Source of the DNA: Saccharina japonica
Taxonomy: Eukaryota > Sar > Phaeophyceae > Laminariales > Laminariaceae
NCBI GenBank assembly: GCA_008828725.1
Contig: MEHQ01004074.1
Coordinates: forward strand, 426,485-490,484
DNA length: 64,000 bases
Direction of reading: 5' to 3'
The position numbers and the translations under genes were made by a program. The notes beneath the pieces were generated by a model. It did no database searches, was not told the origin of the DNA, and saw only the letters and a program-made list of their open reading frames with translations. This document shows, piece by piece, positions 23,594 to 34,362 of this stretch. The stretch's first letter is position 1. Every line of letters starts with the position of its first letter.

Positions 23594-24628
23594 TTAGCTC
23601 CGGCTCCACGCCCACGACCACCCTTTACGCGCCTTACCACCCCCGGATGAAGCATCGCCCGCCACCTCCGGCGGCGTGCCCTCCCCCCCCGCCCCAGCAG
23701 CCGCCCCCACAGCTTCCGCCTTGTCGATCATCTCGAACCCTAGGTCCTCAGACCGACCGCTCGTGCCAATTTCAACGCCAGAATCGACCCTCGGTTCCCC
23801 CCCCCCACCTCCCACGTCAAGGTGCTCGACGCCCGGCACGGTGGTGGTACCCTTACCGGCGGGAGCGATCCCTAGGTCGGCCTTCAGATCCACCCCGGGC
23901 TCTAACTCAAAGTCCGGCTCGAGCTTAAGGCTCTCGCTTAGGGGTCCGTCTGCGCCATCCCCGCTATCAGCGGCGGTGGCGGTAGCGGTAGCGGCAGCGT
24001 TCTCGCTACCGGGGCCTTCGTCCCAAGGCGCGGCGCCGGCGGCCAAGGGTGTAGGACTGCCGGCGGCTGTCACAGCCGCATACGAAGTAGCCGCCGCCGC
24101 CGCCGCCGCCGCGGGTGCGGGAACGGATCCCGGCGGCGCCGGCGGCGCGAGCGCGAGGTCCGTCGGCGAGACATAATTAGCTAACGTTAACTTCGTCATC
24201 ATCGCGCCGACGATAGGCGAGGCCGCCGCCGGTGAGCCCGGAGACGCCGGAGCGGTGTCACAGATGTCCCGGGCGTGGCGACCGAAGTTCGTGTCCTCCG
24301 CGGCCGTTTTCGCCGAGGCCGATTTTGCGGCGGCGGCGGCAGCCTTGTCGGCGGCCTTCGCCGCCCTTGCCGCTTTCACGGCCTCCTTTCGCCGAAGGTT
24401 GGACCCCACAGGCGGAGGTGGGGGCGGCGCATCCCCCCCCCCCGGTTCCGCCTCGGAGACGGTGGTGGTGGCGGCGGCCGCGGCGGCAGAGGTGGTGGTA
24501 GTGGTTGTTGTTGTTTCGCTCGAGGAGGCGGTGGTGAAGTTGAGAGAGGGGTTGACGGCGGCTTTCCAGGCGTCGTTGTTCATCGAGCGCAGCAGTCTCT
24601 TGACGCGACGTTTGTTTACGGACCAGTC
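23594..24628 (-). CDS. Hypothetical low-complexity protein, terminal exon
   Basis: A - strand exon of 345 codons runs from 24628, just after a CAG acceptor, to a TAA at 23594. The frame stays open upstream of the ATG at 24583 as DWSVNKRRVKRLLRS, a basic helix-like stretch, so the acceptor is a better exon start than that ATG. The rest is Ala/Pro/Gly/Glu-rich: poly-Ala runs, a poly-Pro run near PPPPPPVGSN, a Lys/Ala helix (KAARAAKAADKAA), and an acidic half with LEPDFELEPGVDLKADLG. It ends GKARKGWSWAWSRS. The region is distinctly GC-rich against its surroundings. No family recognised; probably largely disordered. It may belong with the exon at 26814-26937. Confidence 0.55.
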   Translation of the reverse strand, partial: DWSVNKRRVKRLLRSMNNDAWKAAVNPSLNFTTASSSETTTTTTTTSAAAAAATTTVSEAEPGGGDAPPPPPPVGSNLRRKEAVKAARAAKAADKAAAAAAKSASAKTAAEDTNFGRHARDICDTAPASPGSPAAASPIVGAMMTKLTLANYVSPTDLALAPPAPPGSVPAPAAAAAAAATSYAAVTAAGSPTPLAAGAAPWDEGPGSENAAATATATAADSGDGADGPLSESLKLEPDFELEPGVDLKADLGIAPAGKGTTTVPGVEHLDVGGGGGEPRVDSGVEIGTSGRSEDLGFEMIDKAEAVGAAAGAGGEGTPPEVAGDASSGGGKARKGWSWAWSRS

Positions 24629-26813
24629 CTGCGTTTATTTGTGTTGGGACGGGGGAGGGAGAGGTGAAGGCGCAGCCGTATATGCAGAGGTGGCGCGCGG
24701 TTTTGTCGCGACAAGTAAGGCATTGTCTACCATTACGAGAGCAGAGTGTGGACTATACTATGTTGCGGTACGTGCACATATCCCCTTTTCCCTTGTATTG
24801 CTGTGGAGGCGTGGCTGCTATTCCTGTGACAAGAGGAGATACTTGCCTTCTCGCCCAGAAGTTGTCTGGAGGAGGCAAGGAGAGCTACACAGCAGTAGAG
24901 TAACAGCAACACGTGTCAGCGACCAGGAGTGGAGAGGAACCAGAGACAACTTGCACAGCAGTATTCGGGTTCGTCCCATACTGCCTCTCATCGACTAAGC
25001 TAACCCCCGGCACGTTAACACTGGCGTTGTCGCCACAGCCAGCATGATATAACCCGCGGTACGTTAACGATCAGTCAAAAATAAGAATAAGCATACCTCG
25101 TACCAGGTGTAAAACATACTAGTAATACTATAAGACCAGGTGCAGTTGATTAGTCTGGTACTTTGTACACAGCAATTTGTACACTTTCGAAGTATACATG
25201 CCATCATTTCATGCACCGGGTACATAGTATACTGCTGTAGTAGGTGTATGCACAGCAGTAGTATTAGTAGTAGAACTTACTACATATTCGAGACCCAAAT
25301 GCTGATGTTTCATTGGTCAAGTAGTCATGCTTGACTGAGTTATCGGTAGGTTGATATGATTAATAATAGTTTAGCGCCAGGGGTAGTCATCGCCGTCTGG
25401 TGCGTCAACTATGTGGTGACTACGTATGTGGTAAACTACCGCACCCAGTAAAAACGTACCAGTTACGTATATACGTTTCTACATCAGAACTATGATGTCG
25501 GTACAGCAAGGTCAAGGTTGATAGTTTACAGGATCAGACTTGTGGAGGACTCTGTCTATTAATAGCTGTCTAATAGTGCGTCGACCAAAATGGCGACGCG
25601 GTGACTACGACGTACAGCAGTAGTATGCCGTAAATTATGCTGGGCCACCTGCCAAACCAGGTCGCAGGGTACTAACTGGTAATGATGTACCAGGTACCTG
25701 ATATGATACCTACCTGAAACCTGGTATGCGATACTGCTGTGCACCTGATGCATATAAATATATACTTCGTATATATATATATGTACCTGGTCGATCTTGG
25801 TATGTACGTGTCTCGTCTGCGTTGTCGCGCTTGTTCTGCGTTCTGTGCGAGGGGGCGCCAGGCGCCATCGGAAAAATTCCGAGCGATACACTTTTGCATC
25901 TGTCTTCCAAGACAACACGAATCCAGGTACGCGTACGTACGTACTGTAGATACCTGGTATGTCTGAACATAAAATACGTACTTGACACATCAACATGATA
26001 CGCAGAAGATACCTTTAGACCGGGTACGATTACCCTCTCCCTCGAGGGTTCTTCTGTGGCGTCCTCTTGCCTCTCTTGCGAGAGAGCGGAGAGCGCGATC
26101 GAGACTGAAAAAGTCGCGGCCCCAACTCCACAAAAATCTTAATCTTCGACGGAACTCGACCTCGTATGTGTACATACCAGACCAGGCATGGTAAGATGCG
26201 ATCCTGCTGCAGCTGCTGCTGCTGCTGCTGCTGTTGTATGATGAATTGAACGTTGAAACGTGGCGGCACTCCGACGGCGTGCGTATGATGTACTTCTATA
26301 CTAAAAATGGTATAAAAACGGACAGAACTATCATAATTATTCGTCCCTTCTGTTCTCAAGGCTCCTCATATTAAAAATAGTAGTATCTCGTCATCAACAG
26401 CAGTTTGACAAAAACACGATCAACTCGAAACAGAGGTGACACTGCTGCTGTAGTCTCGGTGAGGTTGGGGCAGCGAGCACAGCGTGCGTGTGTGCGTGCG
26501 ACGGAGGCAGCGTGGTAGCCAAAACATCGAAAAATCCTTCAAGGAAAGTCGGAGCACACTGCTGCTGCCTGGTGCCTGGTACGCCGGTACGGTACGAGAG
26601 CTTCACGAGTCACGAGCTTGAATACAAGTCGTTTTGTGACGACGATCGACAGATCGGCAAAACGTCTTGAAAATAAAGTAGGATAAAGACGCGGCGTGTA
26701 AAACATATTTTTCCGTTCATCAACATGCATGCGAATTTGTTCAACCTTGTACTCTGGGACTTCGAAATCGTCACTCCAGAGCGGAGTGGAAAGCACTACG
26801 GCCGAGAACTCAC

Positions 26814-26937
26814 CGGCCGCATCTTCTGCACCGCTGTCGTGATCCTCGCCGGGTTCACGGTGGACGTAGTCATGGTGGCATCCTTGATGGCGACCGCCAG
26901 AATAGTGTCTCCCGGGACGACGCTAAGCATGGGCATT
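26814..26937 (-). CDS. Hypothetical protein internal or first coding exon
   Basis: On the - strand a pyrimidine tract and TTTTCTGCAG acceptor are followed by A-ATG at 26936, 41 codons and a consensus donor CCG|GTGAGT (exon edge 26814). The peptide includes SVVPGDTILAVAIKD and NPARITTAVQKMRP and looks like folded-domain sequence. It ends in phase 0, compatible with the phase-0 acceptor of the 23594-24628 exon. No family is recognised. Confidence 0.5.
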
Positions 26938-26963
26938 CTGCAGAAAAGCAAACAGACATCACA

Positions 26964-27839
26964 TCAAATCACAGAATAGAGTTCAACAGGCGGAGTTTTA
27001 GTCGCCTTCTGTACAACAACATTAGCGAGCTTTCCGATTCTCGAGAGGGCAGCCGCCGAACGCCGAAAGGGGCCGACCGCTGTACAGAGAGAGGTGGGCG
27101 TGGATGCTTCTCTGGTTCCCTGGGGGGGTGTAACTCGGTCTACCTTGCACGCTTTTTCAAGGAAGCAAAACTCTTGTTTGGGTCGCGAATACTTCCGCTT
27201 CTCTAACGGCTGTACATCCGAAATAATTCCAGCACTCGATGGGCCTGGCACGGGGCCTTCCGCGACGCTCTGGACAACGGGCACACCTCACCTTGGGTCT
27301 TTGGGTACCGTGAGCTGTTCCTGTTTCCTTCGGGCTTGGTGGGTTTGGTGTAGCGCTGGTTGAGATGGGGTCACGGCAGGTCTGTCAACGTAAAATAACT
27401 GCCTGCTGTCAAGCTCGCTGCTGCTGACTTGATGATGAGAGCGTGAATCTACAGCTTCAGCTTGTACCTTTTCTTCGATTTTTACCCGTGAAACGGCTGG
27501 AAAAAAGTTCTCATTATTTCCAAGTACTTTCTTCGTGGTCGTTAGAAAATGAAAAAAACGCCTATTTTTCGAATTTGTGTATTCTTCCGTTCTGTCCCCG
27601 GGTGAATCCCTCCGCATGTTTATGAAGCTGCAGGCCAGCGTCCCAGCTCCTTCTGCCTGGAAGCCTGGAGACCTGGAGGAGTGCAGCGGTGTCCCGGCAC
27701 GGAGACCATGCAGTCCGCTTGAGCAACATCTTGGTTTTGCACGGTGAGTTCTGTTTTTATCGCCCGTGATCGCATACGAGTAGGTTGCGGTACAAGCAGC
27801 AGTATACGTAGCAGAAGCAACACACGCTGCAAGCTTCAA
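26964..27839 (-). CDS. Weak coding candidates upstream of the - strand gene
   Basis: Two adjoining - strand open frames (27288-27839 and 26964-27284) have mixed composition rather than simple repeats, for example LEKRKYSRPKQEFCFLEK, and a donor-like AAG|GTGAGG near 27290. They could be 5' exons of the same - strand gene as 26814-26937. Equally, they may be chance frames. No domain recognised. Confidence 0.25.
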
Positions 27840-28423
27840 CCTTCTTCGTATTTCAGATAATCAATCAATCAAAGAAACCAGGTGCACATCACACTCTCTC
27901 GTACGACATACTCTCCCGTACAAGAGAAAGGGCCGCACGAGACACGAGACTAGCGGCAGACAACAGCCGCAGCAAGGAGGAGCTACTCGTAGGTATATAG
28001 CAGTCTGAATACCATCGGCAACAGGAAACGTAAGGACAAAACGATATATATACGCGTGTTCAGCAGTAGTCAGTCCAACAATGGATGAACTGATCGGCAA
28101 TGAATGGTATCATGTCTGGTACCGTAACACAAGTTTACAGCGGTGTATACGTGTTTACCTTACGTACTTTGAAGTCGGCAGAAGGGGGGCGGGGGGGCAT
28201 CCCAGTGCCAGCACGCCAGCGTTACACTGGCAAGCTGGTTGCATTGGTCTGGCGTGAAGAATATCGTGCGAGGACCGCACTCTCGACTGTGTGCAGAGAC
28301 CTATATACAGCAAACAAAACTTACTGCTGCGAACTGGATGAATAACCGATACAAGGGGGCTTCGTCGCGGCGGGCTGACGCCCGAAGCGGCTCCGCGTAC
28401 GCCCCGCTTGTAAGAGGGAGTAC

Positions 28424-28602
28424 ATCATACAATCCATTAGCTCGGATCTTCAAGGCATGATTTTGTCTTGAAAATTGTGTACCTGTGGTCCGCATATCGT
28501 AATTGTGCCTTGATCCCACCAGGAAGTACTTCCTAGCTCGCAAAGCAATGCGAGAAGTGAACAGCCCGCCCCTAGGAAGATCCGAGCTAATGCATTGTAT
28601 AA
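28424..28602. mobile_element. Inverted-repeat (MITE-like) element
   Basis: CATTAGCTCGGATCTTC at about 28433-28449 is mirrored at 28577-28596, within arms of about 26 bp around a loop of about 127 bp. Related words AGGGGGC and AGGGGCTCGTAAGAGG lie just outside. No coding signal. Confidence 0.55.
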
Positions 28603-28639
28603 GGGGCTCGTAAGAGGCGCCTATCATAACCGTCATCTA

Positions 28640-28800
28640 TTTGGTACTTCATCTGGTACGATTTGTGGGTCAAGAACACGGTAAAGGCTACTGTATGTAT
28701 TTGGTACTTTATCTGGTACGATTTGTGGATCAAGAACACGGTATGTGGTGTTCTTGACCCACAAATCGTACCAGATAAAGTACCAAATATATTGCGGTTT
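28640..28800. repeat. Tandem plus inverted GGTACGATTTGTGG units
   Basis: Two direct units (TTGGTACTTCATCTGGTACG... and TTGGTACTTTATCTGGTACG...) end in CAAGAACACGGTA and are followed by one inverted unit. Related single copies lie at 33272-33305 and 33480-33530. The inverted pair would make a stem of about 45 bp. Confidence 0.75.
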
Positions 28801-29657
28801 TTGAGGTACTGGCCCTTAAGGGCCGAGGATGTACGACCAATCGAGGCCTAAAAGGCGACACCAGTTATTAATAGTATGTACTGCCAAGGGATGCCATTAA
28901 GATAGTTCCAGGTTGAATCAGGTTGAGCAGATAAAACCTAAAAATGTCTACGCACGTAACACCCTATATACGTACATCCTACCAGCTCGCCCTAACACCC
29001 TGCACAGAGCTTTACCTGGTACTACTGCACCTGGTATGTACCTAGTATGTATGTGTTAACTCTTGGGATTTGAGAGGGGATATTGACGATAAGAAGTGGC
29101 GGTTACAGAAACGGCCACTGCGTGATTGAGGGATGGTACAAAATCGGCGTCCGAGTTACAAGGCAAGGAGTTCTATGATATGGAAGGGGCGCAACATGAT
29201 CCTCCTCCTGGTACTGCTGGGCGCTCACACTGCTCGTAGGCGTTGAAAGCACCAAAGTTGTCGTTGTTTCGGTCGCTATCTATCTCAGGGTCGCAAAAGG
29301 TTGAAAGCACACAATGGAGCTCCGTATCCAACCGGCTTTATACGACTCAGAGCTACGAGTAGTTTCGCCTGGTTTCTCTTCTCTTTTATCATTCGACGTC
29401 TGTTCGTTCTGGGGAGGGCCCTCTCGCCGCCATATTATTAGCAGCAAGCAGCAGCAGCAGTCTCAAGCCAGCATCTCTGCCACAACCGTCGTCGACGTAA
29501 CGGTTGGCCGTTCGCTGTACTTTGTATCTCTGTTCCAGCCGCCTCCTACGTAGCTTGTCAGCGCAGCTTCTGATCCTACTGACCAGCCACCGAATCCATC
29601 AACTGCTGCATCTACTTGCATCCTCCCCGATGTACCTCGATGCTATGGACTACCTAT

Positions 29658-29684
29658 GACCCTCCAAAAGTTTTGGAGGGTCAC
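29658..29684. other. Perfect 27-bp palindrome
   Basis: TGACCCTCC AAAAG/TTTT GGAGGGTCA is an exact inverted repeat with no loop beyond its centre. It is framed by an outer CTATGG...CCATAG pair. No gene lies nearby, so it may be the core of a short MITE. Confidence 0.6.
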
Positions 29685-30375
29685 AGCCCATAGCCGTACG
29701 AGTAGTGCAATTTCTATATACAGTAAAGGAAATAATTCCAAAGATAAGCAGAGGACAACGTCAACAAAAAGGAGGCACAACTACGAGAGTACTGCTGGAC
29801 GAGTGCAGTGCAGTGCAATTGTTTAAGGCTGTAGATAATCGAAACCGATGCACTTTGGTCTCTCAGCATCCACCAGCTCGTAGTACCTGAGTGCAGTCAT
29901 ATCTAAAGGAAACAAATCCAAAGATATACATAGGCAGGGCAACAACAACGGAAGTAATGTTTGTTTGTTTTTTACGAGCTCGTCACTCCTATGTAACAGT
30001 TTGTCTTGGAAATGGAATATATACGAGTGATGCGTTTGGTCTATGGAGTTAATATTCTAACGCTCTCTACATTTCTGAACAAAGTAGTAGCCAATACGTA
30101 TATACAAGGTCTGACAAGTTTTCCCTTCGGAGGCATTCGGACATTGGGGTGACGCAAGGTAAAATCCGTTGCCATTTTGAAGACTTTACAGCCCCAAAAA
30201 CGACAGGCGTAACGACCAGCGAAAGAAATCGGTACGTGTATGTAATATCTCTACCTATACACAGCAACACAGCAGTATATACAGATAGTAGCACGCTGAC
30301 CAGCTTATTAGCTCAATAGGCAACGTGTGCCGGTACCCGATGTCTACTTCCTCGGCTTGTGCTCCCACTGATGCT

Positions 30376-30690
30376 CCCGTACGTGCACCAGCCTGTCTGC
30401 AAGCAGGTATATACCCGGTGGGGACAATTATATCCCATCCTGCTCCATCCCATCCAATCCCATCCCATCCCACCCCACCCCGTCCCGTTCCTTGCCATAT
30501 TCCATATGTTCCCATACGTGCACCAGCCTGTCTGCAAGCAGGTATATACCCGGTGGGGACAATTATATCCCATCCTGCTCCATCCCATCCAATCCCATCC
30601 CATCCCACCCCACCCCGTCCCGTTCCTTGCCATATTCCATATGTTCCCATACGTGCACCAGCCTGTCTGCAAGAAGGTATATAGTTGGCG
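30376..30690. repeat. 134-bp tandem duplication (2.3 copies)
   Basis: The unit starting GTGCACCAGCCTGTCTGCAA and containing GGTATATACCCGGTGGGGAC and CATCCCATCC repeats twice in near-identical form and then partly a third time. It leads into the CCATC array. Confidence 0.85.
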
Positions 30691-30837
30691 GGACGATTCC
30701 ATCCCATTCCATCCAAACATGCTATTAATAGTAGGAGGAGACCGCGGTTCAGGCCTTTCATATTCGCCCCGCCAAGCCAAAATGGTTGTGTTTATGCCTA
30801 AAGAGGCCTTGACACGTCCAAAATGCCTCTTTGATTC

Positions 30838-31235
30838 GACCCCATCCTATTCCATCCCGTTCCACCCCATGCCATGCCACCTCACCCCATTCCGTCCCAT
30901 CCCATACTATATCCCATCCCACCCCATCCCAATCCATCCCATCCCATCCCTTCCATCCCTCCCATTCCTCCCATCCCATTCCATCCCATCCCATCCCATC
31001 CCATCCCATCCCATCCTATTCCGTCTCATCTCGTCCCATCCCATCTCATCCCATCCCATTCCATTTCACCCCATCCCATCCCATCCCATCCCATCTTATT
31101 TCGTCCCATTCCATTACTTCCCGTTCCATCCTGTTCCATCCCACGCCGTGCCATCTCACCCCATTCCGTCCGATCCCACCCCACCCCATTCGATTCGATC
31201 CAGTTCCATTCAGTTCGATTCCATTCGACGTGGAG
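30838..31235. repeat. CCATC/CATTC pentanucleotide array
   Basis: About 400 bp of CCATC-type pentamers with interspersed variants (CCACC, CCGTC, CATTC) end just before the candidate first exon at 31269. Long Ser/Pro/His frames in it are repeat artefacts. Confidence 0.85.
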
Positions 31236-31268
31236 GGTGGAAGGTGGAGGCGAAGAGGCACGCAAAAT

Positions 31269-31495
31269 ATGCAAGGCTTCAGTAACAACAGCAGCAGCGG
31301 CAGCCGCAGCAGCTATTGTGCAGCGGCGTTGTCTTTGTCGAATTCGCCGCTGTCGCCGATAACGCTATCCTCGTCGCCAGCGGTGTCGTCTCCGCTGCCG
31401 CATCAGCCGCCACGGCAAGCGAAGAAGCGCGCCCTAGCCGTCTCCGAGGACCCTACGGAGGCCTTGGTGGAGCACGTTAAGAAGTGCAGAGTGAG
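31269..31495 (+). CDS. Candidate first exon of the E2-like gene
   Basis: ATG at 31269 opens a frame of about 75 codons: Ser-rich residues, a SPLSPI block, then QAKKRALAVSEDPTEALVEH and KKCR. Donors GAG|GTGAGA (edge 31495) or AGA|GTGAGG (edge 31490) follow. The KKRALA basic stretch resembles a nuclear-localisation signal. The end is helical and would suit the first helix of a UBC fold. Ending at 31490 gives phase 0, matching the next supported exon at 34363, but an intermediate exon cannot be ruled out. Membership in that gene is inferred from strand, order and phase. Confidence 0.45.
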
Positions 31496-31625
31496 GTGAG
31501 AGCTGCTGTCTTACTATCACATCGGAAATTCATCCTGAGGGACTGAGAGGGGGGTGCTACACGTATCTTGCTACAGTACGTCTTATATGGTATAAATTGG
31601 TGTCCTCTGCTTGTTTCCATACAGG

Positions 31626-31956
31626 CCGGTCGCCCCGGTGGTCTAACTGGTAGCCACGAAGCATTTTGGGCCGGAGGTCGAGGGTTCGATTCTCCCCATG
31701 GAGGTTTTTATTCTCAAATGACACCGTCTGTCGAGAGCGCATATTATAGCGTGGGTAAGCAAAATTCGACGAGAGTTGACGAGGGAAGAAAGTGCTGAAA
31801 TCTTCTCGCGATAAAAACGCAAAGCAAGAACCGTAGTGGGGGAGAAGAGAGAGGAGCCTACTTTGTGACCCCGGATCTGAGTAACGACTAGCGAGGGAGA
31901 AAGACGGAAGTGCGAAGATAATAAATGGGATGGACAAAAATAAAAAATAAAATAAT
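31626..31956 (+). mobile_element. tRNA-derived SINE, copy 2, with target duplication
   Basis: A full-length copy of the family at 10069, with the same tRNA-like head and body and an A-rich TAAAAAATAAAATA tail. ATACAGG at 31619-31625 is repeated at 31955-31961, a 7-bp target-site duplication. It lies 130 bp beyond the candidate first exon of the E2-like gene. Confidence 0.88.
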
Positions 31957-32994
31957 ACAGGGTACCAGTATGCTCGTACATATGCCGTACGCATGATATA
32001 TATGTATACCTGGTACGTAGGTGGTATGTTGATGCGGTATTCCGTATGCATTATGTATGGTTGTATATACGTATTATGTGAGTTTCTAGTCCGCTCTCCA
32101 GAGGGTATGCAGTAAAAACTGCTGTGCAGCCAGTGCGCCTAAATCGCCCCCATCACCAATGCGCAGAACGTTGCCACAATGCGATGATATACCTTGTAAT
32201 GTATTGCACTACGACGTATACACCACGGATGTCTTGCATAATATGTAGCCCGGTACCGTTTATAACCGGTGCATAACTTGCCGGTTACATAACACCCCTG
32301 GTACATACTGAAAAAATAACCCATCTCTATTTCCGAGCGGTTTGTCTTCGTTCCAAAGGAGTTATAACCCTTTCACTACTGCAACGTATTTCCCACTCTA
32401 ATTCCAAGTATTTTGTTCCTGAAAAATTGCGTGCAGTCCCAAAAGAGTTAGACTAAGGGCGGTGCGATCCGTTTTTCGGTGGTGTGCGATCGTGATGTGG
32501 CATCGAAGAGTTGCATATACCAGTAGGTGCTACTGCTGTAGCCACTCACCGAATCGCACCGGCTGAATTTGTTAGCGCTTGTTGCTGTTGATGTTGGTAG
32601 TGGTGGTGGCGGCGGTGTTGGTCTCGCGTTAGCTGGTGGTTACCAAAAGGCGACAGCTAAATCAAACCAAACACAAAACCTAATATCACCGACCAGACCC
32701 AACCAAACCGAACCAATACAACCCAACCCAACCCAGCCCGTGAGTCAACACGTAGATATATAGGAAAACGAAGCCCTGTCAACACTCAGTCGAGGTACGA
32801 GCATACCAGGTGCATACCAAGATGACAACCGGCTGCCCCACGTGTCTGTCGCCCCTATATACCCTATATATACCCCGCACAGCTCTACCCCCGGAGAGCT
32901 GAGACTGAAGAAAGACCTCGTGGATTGCGACCTGCTTCACCAGCAGGGCGTCGCGAGGTAAGGTTCAGGTCCCGCACCTCAGACAGATCATACA

Positions 32995-33260
32995 GACCTT
33001 ACAGATCATACAGGTCATTCCCACTGCATGATCTACATCTTTCAGGGCAGAACTATCCCAGATCTGTATGATTTCTATGATCTAAAGCATATGTTGCCGC
33101 GTGGTAGCCGTATAATCTGCATGATCTAGAACATATTTCCTGGGTTAGATCTGTGCAGATATTTGCACATCATCTCAGTACGGCAGGTGAGAATCTATCG
33201 ATTGATGATCTAGATCACGATCCGTCCGATGTGAGATGATCTAGATCAGGCGCCTTTGCC
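32995..33260 (+). repeat. Dispersed GATCTGTATGG repeat, copy 2
   Basis: This copy carries the GATCTGTATGATTTC, GTGGTAGCCGTATAATCTG, ATGATCTAGAACAT and GATCTAGATCACGATC blocks of the family at 5672. More GATCTAGATCGTGACCTGTC units follow at 33540-33640. Confidence 0.75.
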
Positions 33261-34362
33261 GGCCTTTATCCCACAAACCGTTCCAGATAAAGTAACAAAT
33301 ATTATTATGATTTCTTGCTGGTTTTACGTGTTTTTGGGTGTTTTTTTTAAAATAAAATCACGAGAAGCCGTCGACCCAACCCAACCCTAACCAAGGCTAA
33401 GGCTCGACCCTTGCGCGGCTTCGCCGCGCGTTTTGGACAATCTGAAAAATAATGTGCTGACCCACCCCAAAAACCGTAATATGTTTTGTACTTTATCTGG
33501 TATGTACGATTTGTGGGTCAAGAACACGGCAAAGGCTATCATGATCTGTCCGATGTGTGGTTATCTAGATCGTGACCTGTCTGATTTGTGATGATGTACT
33601 GTAGATCATGATCTGTCCGATGTGCGATGTTACCGTTCGTGACGTATCACGATTCGTGAAAACTGTCACGCTTTTGCTTTAACCACAATTCGTCACGTTT
33701 TTTATTGACATTATTCGTTAGGAATGAGCTTTACAAGGAGCTATTAGTAGCCAACCGCGGGTGTCCGGGTGCGGTCTGCACGCCGCAAAAATAACTTGCC
33801 AATCTGGCCAACAATACAAGATACGTTTGATAATCATACCAGAGTCCAAACGGGTATTATGTTCACGGTCAGAGTGGTACATTTCAGGGAAGTTATTAAT
33901 AGGTGGCGGGACAACGTTATCATCAGTTGCGCCATGGGCAGAAAGAACTGTGTACTCTACGTATTTATCAACCGTGAATGTTTTGGTGGCACTGCTGTAC
34001 TCGTGTGCACTCTGGGCCGAAATGTAAGAACCTTTAGGTCATCATATTTATACCACAATGGTTGTTATGTTTCCGCCCAGAGTGGTGCACCAGTAGATAT
34101 GTTTATTCATTTTTTCATGCCTCTTCTCAAAGACCGACGCTAAGTACCAACCATGGAAGGGTTTCATACGTATTTCTTCGCCTTTTTTCCCCCCTGAACC
34201 ACCAGTGGTACATCTTCAACTATGTGTACTCCGCTTTTGGGCAATACAACGGCAGCAGCAGTTGCAGTCATCACGTTCTATACCGATTCGTTTTTTGTGT
34301 TTTTCGTCAAATGTTTTTTCCTCCACACATGGAGAATATTCCCAGAAATTTCCCATCATAAG

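Noticed and set aside
30359..31285. 308-codon Pro/His/Ser frame and partners on both strands
   Set aside because: It is a reading of the 134-bp duplication and the CCATC array, where most frames are open.
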